From: Thermoplasmata archaeon
Lineage (GTDB): Archaea; Thermoplasmatota; Thermoplasmata; Lutacidiplasmatales; UBA184
Length of the DNA: 7,611 nt
Reading direction: 5' to 3'
NCBI GenBank assembly: GCA_021792485.1
Contig: JAJYUO010000058.1
Coordinates: 1-7,611, forward strand
The translations under genes were made by a program, and so were the position numbers. The notes beneath the pieces were generated by a model, which saw only the letters and a program-made list of their open reading frames with translations, ran no database searches and was not told the DNA's origin. This document shows positions 1 through 5,588 of this stretch, one piece after another (the first letter of the stretch is position 1; the number at the start of each line of letters is the position of its first letter).

Positions 1-227
1 CGGGAGGGGAGAACGCCGGGGGGCGGGGACGCCGTGAACTCCTTTGCGAGCTGGACGGTCCGGCGGATGAGCCGTGCGTTCGCCCGGGAACTGATCGCCT
101 CCGTATCCTCGTTCACGAAGGTGTTGTAGACCCAGTCGGCTTGCTGCGCCTCGATGGACAGCGCGAGCAGCTCCTGCTCGGCCTCGTCGATTCGGTCGAT
201 CGGGCGCGACGAACGATCCGTGGCCAC
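1..227 (-). CDS. M2-family (ACE-like) peptidyl-dipeptidase, N-terminal fragment
   Basis: Only the first 75 codons are present; the gene runs off the left edge. The translation opens with a short polar stretch, then a helical segment reading EAEQELLALSIEAQQADWVY followed by NTFVNEDTEAISSRAN. This matches my recollection of the N-terminus of bacterial and archaeal M2 zinc metallopeptidases (angiotensin-converting-enzyme family), where an E-A-E...W...T-x-I-T-x-D-T-E-A pattern precedes the catalytic region. The HEXXH zinc site would lie well beyond the window, so activity cannot be judged. I chose GTG at 227: the frame is closed by a TGA at 254-252 and no ATG lies between. No Shine-Dalgarno is visible, but an AT-rich box about 25 bases upstream would fit a leaderless transcript. 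These enzymes typically release dipeptides from peptide C-termini. Family assignment rests on the N-terminus only. Confidence 0.6.
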   Translation of the reverse strand, partial: MATDRSSRPIDRIDEAEQELLALSIEAQQADWVYNTFVNEDTEAISSRANARLIRRTVQLAKEFTASPPPGVLPS

Positions 228-246
228 GGCGCGCGATTGGGGCCCG

Positions 247-256
247 CCATATCAAG
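247..256 (-). promoter_or_regulatory. possible TATA-like box for the M2 peptidase gene
   Basis: Read on the minus strand this is CTTGATATGG, centred about 25 bases upstream of the GTG at 227 and the most AT-rich spot in the vicinity. The spacing fits an archaeal TATA box of a leaderless transcript. The match to TTTAWATA is weak. Confidence 0.3.
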
Positions 257-300
257 GCGCCCCCCGATCCCGGCATCCGTGCAACAAGTGGAGACCGAGC

Positions 301-308
301 TTTATGTA
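301..308 (+). promoter_or_regulatory. TATA-like box upstream of the small plus-strand ORF
   Basis: TTTATGTA is close to the archaeal TATA consensus and stands out in GC-rich DNA. Transcription would be expected to start near 327-331, about 28 bases before the ATG at 357. It lies in the spacer between two divergent genes, so it could in principle serve either strand, but the orientation and spacing fit the plus-strand ORF better. Confidence 0.45.
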
Positions 309-356
309 GGGACGCGCGTGATACGTCTCAAGGGGCGAGCGAAACCGGACCGCGAG

Positions 357-578
357 ATGTCCGAAGGAACGGTGAGCCGGGGGCTGGTTGGCCAAGTCTC
401 CTCGACGGCGCATCCGTTCGCCTCAACGGCCGCTCCCGAGCCACCTTTCACCGGCCCGCGGCCCCGCCACCGGCTCACGTTGGAGGCGGCCGCGGCGTAC
501 GCGACGCACGTCGACGCCGCCCGGGTTCGCGCCGCCGTCGAGGGGCGCACGTTCGTCTACACCGTGCGCTGGATCTAG
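357..578 (+). CDS. small uncharacterised protein, about 73 aa
   Basis: I do not recognise the family. From ATG at 357 the product has a low-complexity Ser/Thr/Pro/Ala-rich first half. A more protein-like second half follows: a helix-forming alanine-rich stretch (LTLEAAAAYATHVDAARVRAAVE), then a likely beta strand ending in TFVYTVRWI. Two things support it. A good TATA-like box lies at 301-308. Its TAG stop (576-578) also shares a CTAG with the stop of the convergent rnhA gene, the same arrangement seen for a secure gene pair at 3674-3677. The frame is open upstream to 141, so GTG 318 or GTG 372 (the latter preceded by GAAGGA) are alternative starts. No homology can be claimed. Confidence 0.45.
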   Translation: MSEGTVSRGLVGQVSSTAHPFASTAAPEPPFTGPRPRHRLTLEAAAAYATHVDAARVRAAVEGRTFVYTVRWI

Positions 579-1096
579 TCCCGGTCGCCCGAGCGGCGGG
601 GATCGGCGCCCCCGCGGAGCCTCCTTCGCTCCGCGTCGATCGCGAGCTTGCTCAGCTCGTCGGCCCTTTGGTTCTCTTCGCGGGGGACCCATTCGAAGCG
701 GACCATCGGGAACTCGCGCACCAGCTGCCTCAGACGGTCGTGGTAGGCCTTCAGGTGCTCGGAACGGACCTCGTACTCGCCGGCCATCTGGCGAATGATC
801 AACTGGCTGTCGCCGCGGAGGACGACCCGGCCGCGGTATCCATCGGAGAGCAAACGCTCGAGCGCACAAATCGCCGCGGAGTACTCGGCTACGTTGTTCG
901 TAGCGTGGGGGACTCCCGGTCGGACTGCGAGACCCATTCCCTCCACGTGCCCGCCGGCCCCATCGATCGTGAAGCCGTACGTCGCGATCCCTCCGCCCCG
1001 CGGAGGCTGGCAGGCGCCGTCGAAGTGTACGACCAGCTCCTCGTGCTCGGGGGGAAGCGATGTCACTCCCCGGGGGATCGATCGGTCGTCGACCAT
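575..1096 (-). CDS. rnhA: ribonuclease HI
   Basis: The 173-residue protein carries the full RNase H catalytic set: Asp26 in HFDGAC, Glu71 in NNVAEY, Asp96 in RGDSQLI and Asp146 in NQRADELS. This DEDD constellation coordinates two metal ions and cleaves the RNA strand of RNA/DNA hybrids, acting in primer and R-loop removal. The core starts near residue 20, after a short N-terminal extension, and ends near 152; the last 20 residues are Arg-rich. There is no separate hybrid-binding domain, as in the archaeal and Bacillus-like short RNase HI proteins that add the second strand of substrate through a G-rich loop (here PPRGGG, residues 31-36). Start ATG 1096 has no clear Shine-Dalgarno, but a TTAA-centred box about 26 bases upstream fits a leaderless transcript. 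Its stop overlaps that of the convergent small ORF in a shared CTAG. Confidence 0.9.
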   Translation of the reverse strand: MVDDRSIPRGVTSLPPEHEELVVHFDGACQPPRGGGIATYGFTIDGAGGHVEGMGLAVRPGVPHATNNVAEYSAAICALERLLSDGYRGRVVLRGDSQLIIRQMAGEYEVRSEHLKAYHDRLRQLVREFPMVRFEWVPREENQRADELSKLAIDAERRRLRGGADPRRSGDRD

Positions 1097-1118
1097 GATC
1101 GGCTCTCATTCCTTCTGA

Positions 1119-1126
1119 GCTTAAGA
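1119..1126 (-). promoter_or_regulatory. TATA-like box of rnhA
   Basis: On the minus strand this reads TCTTAAGC, with its TTAA centred about 26 bases before the rnhA ATG at 1096. That is the distance expected if transcription starts at or next to the start codon. The same octamer recurs at 5358-5365 upstream of the radical SAM gene. The rest of the 1097-1358 spacer shows no other gene I can support beyond a possible 20-codon ORF. Confidence 0.45.
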
Positions 1127-1273
1127 GAGAGGCCGAAGCCCGACGGCGCATGGAGTGAGGCTCCCTGCCCGCGGCAGCCGCGCCTTGGAAAGCCTCGGGC
1201 TCCGTTCCGACGTTCGCATCGGCGCCCTTGGCGGGGCACGATCCTCCCCGCGTCACCGGCGCGGCAGCAAGAG

Positions 1274-1336
1274 ATGTCGCGGATCGAGACTCTCCGCCGC
1301 GCAGGCGGCGCGTTCCCCCGCGACGACTTCATCTAG
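1274..1336 (+). CDS. possible 20-aa leader peptide upstream of the prolyl isomerase
   Basis: ATG at 1274 opens a 20-codon frame (MSRIETLRRAGGAFPRDDFI) that ends in TAG 22 bases before the cyclophilin ATG. Seventeen of its 19 codons after the ATG end in G or C, as in the neighbouring genes, and it ends in ATCTAG like two other small plus-strand ORFs here. No ribosome-binding site or TATA box is visible. In DNA this GC-rich, short open frames are common, so this is tentative. Confidence 0.15.
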   Translation: MSRIETLRRAGGAFPRDDFI

Positions 1337-1358
1337 CCGCGCGTCCCGTAGGCGGCCC

Positions 1359-1826
1359 ATGGTGAATCCGACCGTGCTCCTGCGCACCACGCAAGGGGAT
1401 ATCCGGGCCGAGATCTTCGTCGACCGCGCGCCGAAGACCGCGGAGAACTTCCTCCAGCTCGTCCGCAAGGGATTCTACAACGGGCTCACGTTCCACCGGG
1501 TGATCCCGGGGTTCATGATCCAGGGTGGATGCCCGAGAGGTGACGGGACCGGGGGCCCCGGGTACTCGATTCCGGACGAGTTCGCTCCCGATCTTCGCCA
1601 CGACGGACCCGGAGTGCTATCGATGGCCAACGCCGGTCCGAACACCGGCGGTAGCCAGTTCTTCATCACGCTCGCAGCGACGCCGTGGCTCGACCGACGT
1701 CATGCGATCTTCGGCCGCGTTCGCTCCGGCCAGGCGGTGGTAGAGAAGATCGCGGCGGTGCCGCGGGACGGCCAGGATCGACCTCGGTCCCCCATCCGGA
1801 TCGTCGAGGCGACGGTCAGCGGATAG
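1359..1826 (+). CDS. cyclophilin-type peptidyl-prolyl cis-trans isomerase
   Basis: A 155-residue single-domain cyclophilin without signal peptide, so presumably a cytoplasmic folding catalyst that interconverts cis and trans Xaa-Pro bonds. The signature stretch FHRVIPGFMIQGG (45-57) supplies the catalytic Arg47 and the pocket residues Phe52, Met53 and Gln55. MANAGPNTGGSQFFIT (89-104) supplies Ala90, Asn91 and Phe102. WLDRRHAIFGRV (110-121) supplies Trp110, Leu111 and His115. These correspond to Arg55, Phe60, Met61, Gln63, Ala101, Asn102, Phe113, Trp121, Leu122 and His126 of human cyclophilin A, so it should be active. Length fits the compact prokaryotic group. I start at ATG 1359, because the Arg/Ser-rich upstream extension to 1155 is not cyclophilin-like; GTG 1362 is a near-equivalent alternative. 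The gene converges on the membrane protein gene with a 16-base gap. Confidence 0.93.
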   Translation: MVNPTVLLRTTQGDIRAEIFVDRAPKTAENFLQLVRKGFYNGLTFHRVIPGFMIQGGCPRGDGTGGPGYSIPDEFAPDLRHDGPGVLSMANAGPNTGGSQFFITLAATPWLDRRHAIFGRVRSGQAVVEKIAAVPRDGQDRPRSPIRIVEATVSG

Positions 1827-1842
1827 GCCGCCGTCCCGACCC

Positions 1843-2397
1843 TCACCGTACCGGGTAGGTCCGCCATAACCGCTCGCCGGGCCGGCGGAGGTCCTCGAGG
1901 GTGATGCCGATGTTGCGCGCGAGGCCGATCAACGAACCGACGACCAGGATGAGGAGGATCGTGGCCCATCCGATCGCGACCACGCCGCTCGCGCTTCCCC
2001 CGAATCCGTTCAGAGAGAAGCGGTACGGGGCCGCGAGGTACAGCGCGTAGAGGTAGGCGAGCTCGCTCAGGTCGGTCACGATGCCGATCGGGCCATAGGC
2101 CACCGTGGGCCGAGCTCCATAGTACGCGGCGCTGAGGGCGGCGAGCGCGGTGCCCGCGTACACGAGGTTTCCGGGAGAGAACGTGACGGGGACGCCGTTC
2201 GAATTGAGCACGTGAACGAGGTACGGCGGCAGAACGACGAGCACGACAAACACGCCGAGGAAGACGAGCACGCCCATCGCGACGCGGGTCGTCAGGGAAG
2301 GATAGCGGGGCCTCGCGAACGGATCCGTGACGAACGGGGGACGGTAGGCGGGACTCTCGGGGAAGTCGTCGGGTGCCGGCGGAGATTCCATGGTCAT
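1843..2397 (-). CDS. uncharacterised membrane protein with four predicted helices
   Basis: I do not recognise the family. The 184-residue product has a proline-rich, probably cytoplasmic N-terminus (1-38) ending in basic residues. Four hydrophobic segments follow: about 39-61 (very strong, rich in Val and Leu), 77-94, 108-125 (Tyr-rich and weaker) and 138-160. The C-terminus is short and basic. The first loop is polar (LNSNGVPVTF), and the third holds a Gly/Ser-rich stretch (LNGFGGSASG). No catalytic or metal-binding motif is visible, so no function is offered. ATG 2397 and ATG 2391 are both possible starts (Met1, Met3). The gene is transcribed away from the 2398-2650 spacer and converges on the prolyl isomerase gene; there is no evidence that it belongs to an operon. 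Confidence 0.75.
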   Translation of the reverse strand: MTMESPPAPDDFPESPAYRPPFVTDPFARPRYPSLTTRVAMGVLVFLGVFVVLVVLPPYLVHVLNSNGVPVTFSPGNLVYAGTALAALSAAYYGARPTVAYGPIGIVTDLSELAYLYALYLAAPYRFSLNGFGGSASGVVAIGWATILLILVVGSLIGLARNIGITLEDLRRPGERLWRTYPVR

Positions 2398-2455
2398 CGC
2401 ATCACCGAGGCAGCGATTCGGAAGTACTGCGACCGTCGCCTCGCGCGGCGAGCCG

Positions 2456-2475
2456 GCCTCGCCCGCCAGCGAGGC
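2456..2475. repeat. inverted repeat (6-bp arms, 8-base loop)
   Basis: GCCTCG at 2456-2461 is matched by CGAGGC at 2470-2475. A second, smaller potential hairpin (TCGCC...GGCGA) lies just to its left. Both sit in the spacer between the divergent membrane protein gene and the 2651 ORF. Short hairpins are frequent at this GC content, so a function is uncertain. Confidence 0.3.
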
Positions 2476-2513
2476 TTACCGAGGGAGGGAGCGCGGCGTC
2501 GTCCGGTTCCACT

Positions 2514-2524
2514 GAGGTCACCTC
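2514..2524. promoter_or_regulatory. palindrome GAGGTCACCTC, possible operator
   Basis: Two perfect 5-base arms around a single central C form a compact inverted repeat of the kind bound by small dimeric regulators. It lies between divergent genes, about 90 bases before the TATA-like box at 2613 and about 120 bases upstream of the membrane protein start. No second copy was seen in the window, so this is a guess. Confidence 0.2.
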
Positions 2525-2612
2525 CCCCTCCCAGGGGACCCGCCCTCCTTGAATACCATTCGGCGCACTCTTCGGCCCCCGCTTTCGGGATCCGGACGGA
2601 CCGATCGAGAGG

Positions 2613-2620
2613 GTTTATGG
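2613..2620 (+). promoter_or_regulatory. TATA-like box upstream of the 2651 ORF
   Basis: GTTTATGG stands out in GC-rich DNA. Transcription would be expected to begin near 2640-2645, immediately upstream of the AAGGA at 2641-2645 and the ATG at 2651. It may also drive the phosphoribosyltransferase gene, which has no obvious TATA box of its own. Confidence 0.4.
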
Positions 2621-2650
2621 GTTCGGGCCATCGGTCGCTAAAGGAACGCG

Positions 2651-2986
2651 ATGCCGGCGATACCCGCAAGATCCTTGGATCGCGAGCCCGCCGAACGGGC
2701 CGCTCCCGCGGGATCGGGGCACCGCGCCGGAGGCGCAGCCGTGCCGCCCGGAGGGGCGCCGCGGATCGGCGCATGCGTTCACGGCGGCCGGCGCGATTTC
2801 GACGCGGCCCGGCGGGACCGGGCGAGGGTCCGGGCCCCGACAGCGAAGCGGACGACCCACCGAGATCCGTGTCGGGACCCATGGGGGATGCCGGACGGTA
2901 GGCGTCGGGAAAGAGGGTCGGCCGCGGGTCGCCGCCTCGAGATCCGGAAGATGGTGGGAGATCAGACTGGGCTCTTCCGCATCTAG
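2651..2986 (+). CDS. possible small Arg-rich protein, 111 aa, unknown
   Basis: I do not recognise this product. It is highly basic, with many Arg plus Gly, Pro and Ala, and has no hydrophobic segment. The last 30 residues (ending MVGDQTGLFRI) look most like a normal protein. Support for a gene is its position: a TATA-like box at 2613-2620, AAGGA at 2641-2645 five bases before the ATG, and a stop 37 bases before the phosphoribosyltransferase start, so it could be the first gene of a two-gene unit. Against it are a composition close to that of random GC-rich frames and a competing open frame on the opposite strand. If it is not a gene, the whole 2398-3023 stretch is non-coding and may hold a leader RNA. 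Confidence 0.33.
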   Translation: MPAIPARSLDREPAERAAPAGSGHRAGGAAVPPGGAPRIGACVHGGRRDFDAARRDRARVRAPTAKRTTHRDPCRDPWGMPDGRRRERGSAAGRRLEIRKMVGDQTGLFRI

Positions 2987-3006
2987 CGGCGGGAGGGCTC
3001 GAAGCC

Positions 3007-3013
3007 GGGAGGA
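3007..3013 (+). promoter_or_regulatory. Shine-Dalgarno for the phosphoribosyltransferase gene
   Basis: GGGAGGA lies 10 bases before the ATG at 3024, slightly farther than ideal. It is one of the few strong purine-rich ribosome-binding sites in the window and supports this start. Confidence 0.5.
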
Positions 3014-3023
3014 CGGACGAATC

Positions 3024-3677
3024 ATGGATCGCCTTCGCGATCGCGCCGAAGCCGGCCGAAAGCTCGCCCGGCGGCTCGAGCCGCTGCATCTGGACCACCC
3101 GCTGGTCGTTGCGTTGCCGCGCGGCGGGGTTCCGGTCGGCGTTGAGATCGCACAGGCGCTTTCCGCGCCGCTCGACGTGCTGGTCGTGCGGAAGCTCGGG
3201 GCTCCGGGAAATCCCGAGTTCGGCCTGGGGGCGGTCGGCGAAGATGGCGCGCAGGTCCTCGACCCCGAGAGTCTGGCGGCGGCCGGTTACTCCGAGTCGG
3301 ACCTCTCGGCCGTCATCCGGCAGGAAAAGGCGGAGGTCGAGCGACGTATCCGGGTCTACCGCGCCGTCCGGCCGCCGGTCGACCGCCGGGACCGTACCGT
3401 GATCCTCGTCGACGACGGCGCGGCCACGGGCGGGACCGCGACGATGGCGGCCCGGCTTCTCCGCGCCCAGGGGGCGCGCCGGCTCGTGATCGCCCTGGGC
3501 GTCGCGCCTCCCGATACGTGCCGCCTCCTCGCGCGGGAGGCGGACGATCTGATCGTGCTGATCCGCCCGGCCCACTTCTATGCGGTCGGGCAATTCTACG
3601 AGGAGTTCGATCCCGTCGACGAAGCGGAGGTCCTGCGGCTCCTGGAGCGGGCCTCCAAGGCATCCGGGCCCGGCTAG
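3024..3677 (+). CDS. phosphoribosyltransferase family protein
   Basis: The 217-residue protein is a type I phosphoribosyltransferase fold of the kind often annotated only as 'phosphoribosyltransferase' (COG1926-like). The PRPP-binding signature is at residues 126-139: VILVDDGAATGGTA, with the two acidic residues Asp130 and Asp131 and the TGGT loop. The N-terminal half carries the usual companions of this group, ALPRGGVPVG (30-39) and VVRKLGAPGNPEFGLGA. The acceptor-binding hood gives no clue to the substrate, and the specificity of this group is not settled, so neither a base nor a pathway is named. The full length is typical. A GGGAGGA ribosome-binding site precedes the ATG. The gene may be co-transcribed with the small ORF at 2651. 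Its TAG stop overlaps the stop of the convergent radical SAM gene within one CTAG. Confidence 0.88.
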   Translation: MDRLRDRAEAGRKLARRLEPLHLDHPLVVALPRGGVPVGVEIAQALSAPLDVLVVRKLGAPGNPEFGLGAVGEDGAQVLDPESLAAAGYSESDLSAVIRQEKAEVERRIRVYRAVRPPVDRRDRTVILVDDGAATGGTATMAARLLRAQGARRLVIALGVAPPDTCRLLAREADDLIVLIRPAHFYAVGQFYEEFDPVDEAEVLRLLERASKASGPG

Positions 3678-5287
3678 TTCGCCATCGGCACCAGAGGAGG
3701 CGCCGTCCGGCCCGCCGGCGGCCGCGCGCTCGCCTGAAGGATCCACATCGCGGACCGGAGAACTCCGACCGTTCCCCGGAGATCGATCCCCCGATAGCCG
3801 TAGGCGGATCGACCGTGCGTCTGGCGGAATTCCTCGAAGACCCGGGTCACGTGGGGCGCAATCCGCTCGACGAAATACGTGGTCATCCGCCGGGCGACCG
3901 GGCTCTTCATGCGCCCGACGAGGCTCGGAAGCATCGCGCGGGAGAGCCGAAGGTCGTGCTCCCAGCAGATCTGGAGGAGGTCCCAGTAGCGGGAGGGGAG
4001 CGTCTCGAGCTGCGGCATGGCGTTCCCGTGGATGCGGCTCGTTGAGATCGGGATGACCGGGAGCGGAAAGACGTACGCCCGGAACCCCTGCGCGACCATG
4101 GCATCGACCATCGAGATCGACTCGTCGACGTCGGCATCCGTCTCGTCCGGGAACCCGATCGTCATCGTGTAGCAGGGATCGATTCCCGACTCGTTCATGA
4201 TCCGGGTCGCCTCGAGGATCGTGTCCCGCCACTCTTCCGGCTTGTACGGGAAGGACTTCGCCGGCATGTACTTCCTAAAGATCCGGACGCTCCCGGTCTC
4301 GAGGCCGACGACGGGCGTGAGGCCCCGGCGCTTGTCCCATTCCGCGATCCGGCCCATCTCGAGCATCGTCTCGGATGCCTCGCGTACCGCGGGGGCCGAG
4401 ACATGGGCGAAGCCGATCTGATCGGCGCCGGTGGCCTTGATCTTGGCGATCAGGCCGACGGCGGCGTCGTGGTTGGTCCGTAGCTTCTTGGCACCGTAGA
4501 GGAGGATGTCGTCCGTCACGAGCTCGACGTTGAACTCGCCCGCCGCGCGATTGACCCGGATCTCTCGCTCGATCGACTCCCACGGGATCGTCCGGTACCG
4601 GTCGGGGGTGATCGAGCAGAACTCGCATCCGCGGGGGCAGCCGCGGGTGATCTGGACCTCCCCGATACGGGCCGCCTTCACGATCGTCGGTATCTCTTCG
4701 AGCGTCGGCGGGGTTCCGTGGACCGTGGGCGGGACGTAGCCTCCCGCGAGCGCGGTCTTCGCGATTCGAGGGAAATCGATCTCGGCCTCGCCCTGGTAGA
4801 CGGTGTCGATCCACTCCGGACGCCGGTAGCTCATCTGCCAGATCCCCGGCCCGCCCGCGATCACCCGGAACGGCGCTCGGTGACGAAGGCTCTGGATGCG
4901 CTCGCCCAGCTCCTCGAAGAACGTCTCGTTCCAGCTCGGTCCCCCACCGAACAACATCGTCAGCTTGGTGCTGACGGGGCTATACCCGAACGGATCGTGG
5001 GCGGTGACCCCGACGACGCGGGTACGGGGCCCGATGGCGTGAGAGAGTCGTTCCGGCGGGACGACCGCGACATCCGAAATCCCATGCGCGAGCAAGATCG
5101 CCTCGATCTTTCGGAGCGCGTACGGAGCCGTCAGCGGCTCGTCGCCCTGCACCGGCTCGACCGGCGGGCTGAAGAGCCGGTTCATCAGCACGCGCGGCAC
5201 GAGGCGCGCGGGCATGCAACAGAAGTAGCCGAGCGCGCTCGATCGTGAGTAGTCGGAAAAACTCCCTCGGTCCGAAGTCAGGATCAC
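3674..5287 (-). CDS. radical SAM protein with N-terminal B12-binding-type domain
   Basis: A protein of up to 537 residues. The radical SAM core begins at ITRGCPRGCEFCS, where Cys217, Cys221 and Cys224 form the CxxxCxxC motif that binds the [4Fe-4S] cluster used to cleave S-adenosylmethionine. Downstream, GLETGS and TIGFPDET are typical of the barrel. Residues about 50-200 resemble the cobalamin-binding domain of B12-dependent radical SAM enzymes (VVGVTAHDPFG, RVIAGGPGIW, DTVYQGEAE), but the DxHxxG base-off motif is absent, so cobalamin may bind base-on or not at all. The C-terminal 100 residues are basic and unassigned. The substrate is unknown. The start is uncertain: GTG 5287 is the only start codon in the open frame above Met25 (5215) and Met35 (5185), and RVLMNRLFSPP looks like the true beginning of the fold. 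Its stop overlaps that of the phosphoribosyltransferase gene. Confidence 0.87.
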   Translation of the reverse strand: MILTSDRGSFSDYSRSSALGYFCCMPARLVPRVLMNRLFSPPVEPVQGDEPLTAPYALRKIEAILLAHGISDVAVVPPERLSHAIGPRTRVVGVTAHDPFGYSPVSTKLTMLFGGGPSWNETFFEELGERIQSLRHRAPFRVIAGGPGIWQMSYRRPEWIDTVYQGEAEIDFPRIAKTALAGGYVPPTVHGTPPTLEEIPTIVKAARIGEVQITRGCPRGCEFCSITPDRYRTIPWESIEREIRVNRAAGEFNVELVTDDILLYGAKKLRTNHDAAVGLIAKIKATGADQIGFAHVSAPAVREASETMLEMGRIAEWDKRRGLTPVVGLETGSVRIFRKYMPAKSFPYKPEEWRDTILEATRIMNESGIDPCYTMTIGFPDETDADVDESISMVDAMVAQGFRAYVFPLPVIPISTSRIHGNAMPQLETLPSRYWDLLQICWEHDLRLSRAMLPSLVGRMKSPVARRMTTYFVERIAPHVTRVFEEFRQTHGRSAYGYRGIDLRGTVGVLRSAMWILQASARPPAGRTAPPLVPMAN

Positions 5288-5357
5288 CGAGTGACCCGGA
5301 GCATCGCCAAACGTACTCTCCTCCTGCGCTGATTCCTCGATTTACTAGGCCGAGCTT

Positions 5358-5365
5358 GCTTAAGA
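5358..5365 (-). promoter_or_regulatory. TATA-like box upstream of the radical SAM gene
   Basis: On the minus strand it reads TCTTAAGC, identical to the box in front of rnhA. A start near 5335 would give a leader of roughly 48 bases before the GTG at 5287, containing an AGGAGGAG (5319-5326). A second AT-rich stretch, TAGTAAAT at 5340-5347, is an alternative. The rest of the 5288-5459 spacer shows no gene I can support. Confidence 0.35.
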
Positions 5366-5459
5366 AGGGTGCTGCGACGGCGATTGACGGACTCGCGGCC
5401 GAGGTTCGTCGGGGGCCCGTTGTGGGATGGGCCGTTCCTCGGTCCGGCCGATGACGGGC

Positions 5460-5532
5460 AGCCACTGGAGGGACTTGAACCCCCGACCTGCTGATTACGA
5501 ATCAGCCGCTCTGCCAACTGAGCTACAGTGGC
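5460..5532 (-). tRNA. trnT: tRNA-Thr (anticodon CGU)
   Basis: A complete 73-base cloverleaf without intron. The acceptor stem GCCACTG pairs perfectly with CAGTGGC. The D arm is GCTC/GAGC with GG in the loop. The anticodon arm is GCTGA-TTCGTAA-TCAGC, with CGT at positions 34-36. The variable loop is AGGTC, and the T arm GGGGG-TTCAAGT-CCCTC contains one G-U pair. CGU reads the threonine codon ACG. The discriminator is U73, as expected for archaeal tRNA-Thr, and CCA is not encoded. The internal B-box-like GGTTCAAGTCC is intact. It stands alone between nadM and the radical SAM gene on the same strand. No T-rich terminator is visible just past its 3' end. Confidence 0.97.
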
Positions 5533-5559
5533 GTGGCCCTAGACCGATGGAAATCGAGG

Positions 5560-5565
5560 TATAAT
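5560..5565 (-). promoter_or_regulatory. TATA box of tRNA-Thr
   Basis: On the minus strand this is ATTATA, lying 28-33 bases upstream of the first base of the tRNA, exactly where an archaeal TATA box is expected if transcription starts at or a few bases before the mature 5' end. It lies 24 bases past the nadM stop, so the tRNA is probably transcribed independently of the upstream operon. Confidence 0.6.
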
Positions 5566-5588
5566 GGTGGCGGGCGCGCGCGTGCGAG

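Noticed and set aside
423..1256. A 277-codon minus-strand frame across rnhA
   Set aside because: It is a frame-shifted shadow of RNase HI, whose catalytic residues are all in the 575-1096 frame.
1155..1358. A 68-residue N-terminal extension of the cyclophilin
   Set aside because: It is Arg/Ser-rich and not cyclophilin-like; the domain begins right after ATG 1359.
2615..3025. A 136-codon minus-strand frame opposite the 2651 ORF
   Set aside because: It has no promoter or ribosome-binding site upstream and its composition is Arg/Pro-rich; the plus-strand frame has better start signals.
2394..4232. A 612-codon open frame on the minus strand
   Set aside because: It runs antisense to the phosphoribosyltransferase gene and out of frame through the radical SAM gene; the translation is Arg/Pro/Gly-rich with no domain. 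Long spurious frames are expected at this GC content.
5284..5517. A 77-codon minus-strand frame through the tRNA
   Set aside because: Its upstream half reads through the tRNA-Thr cloverleaf, so it cannot be a genuine protein; only the last six codons are considered, as a possible mini-ORF.
5571..5584. An alternating GC run that could form Z-DNA or a terminator after nadM
   Set aside because: It is short, has no T-rich tail and is ordinary for this GC content.
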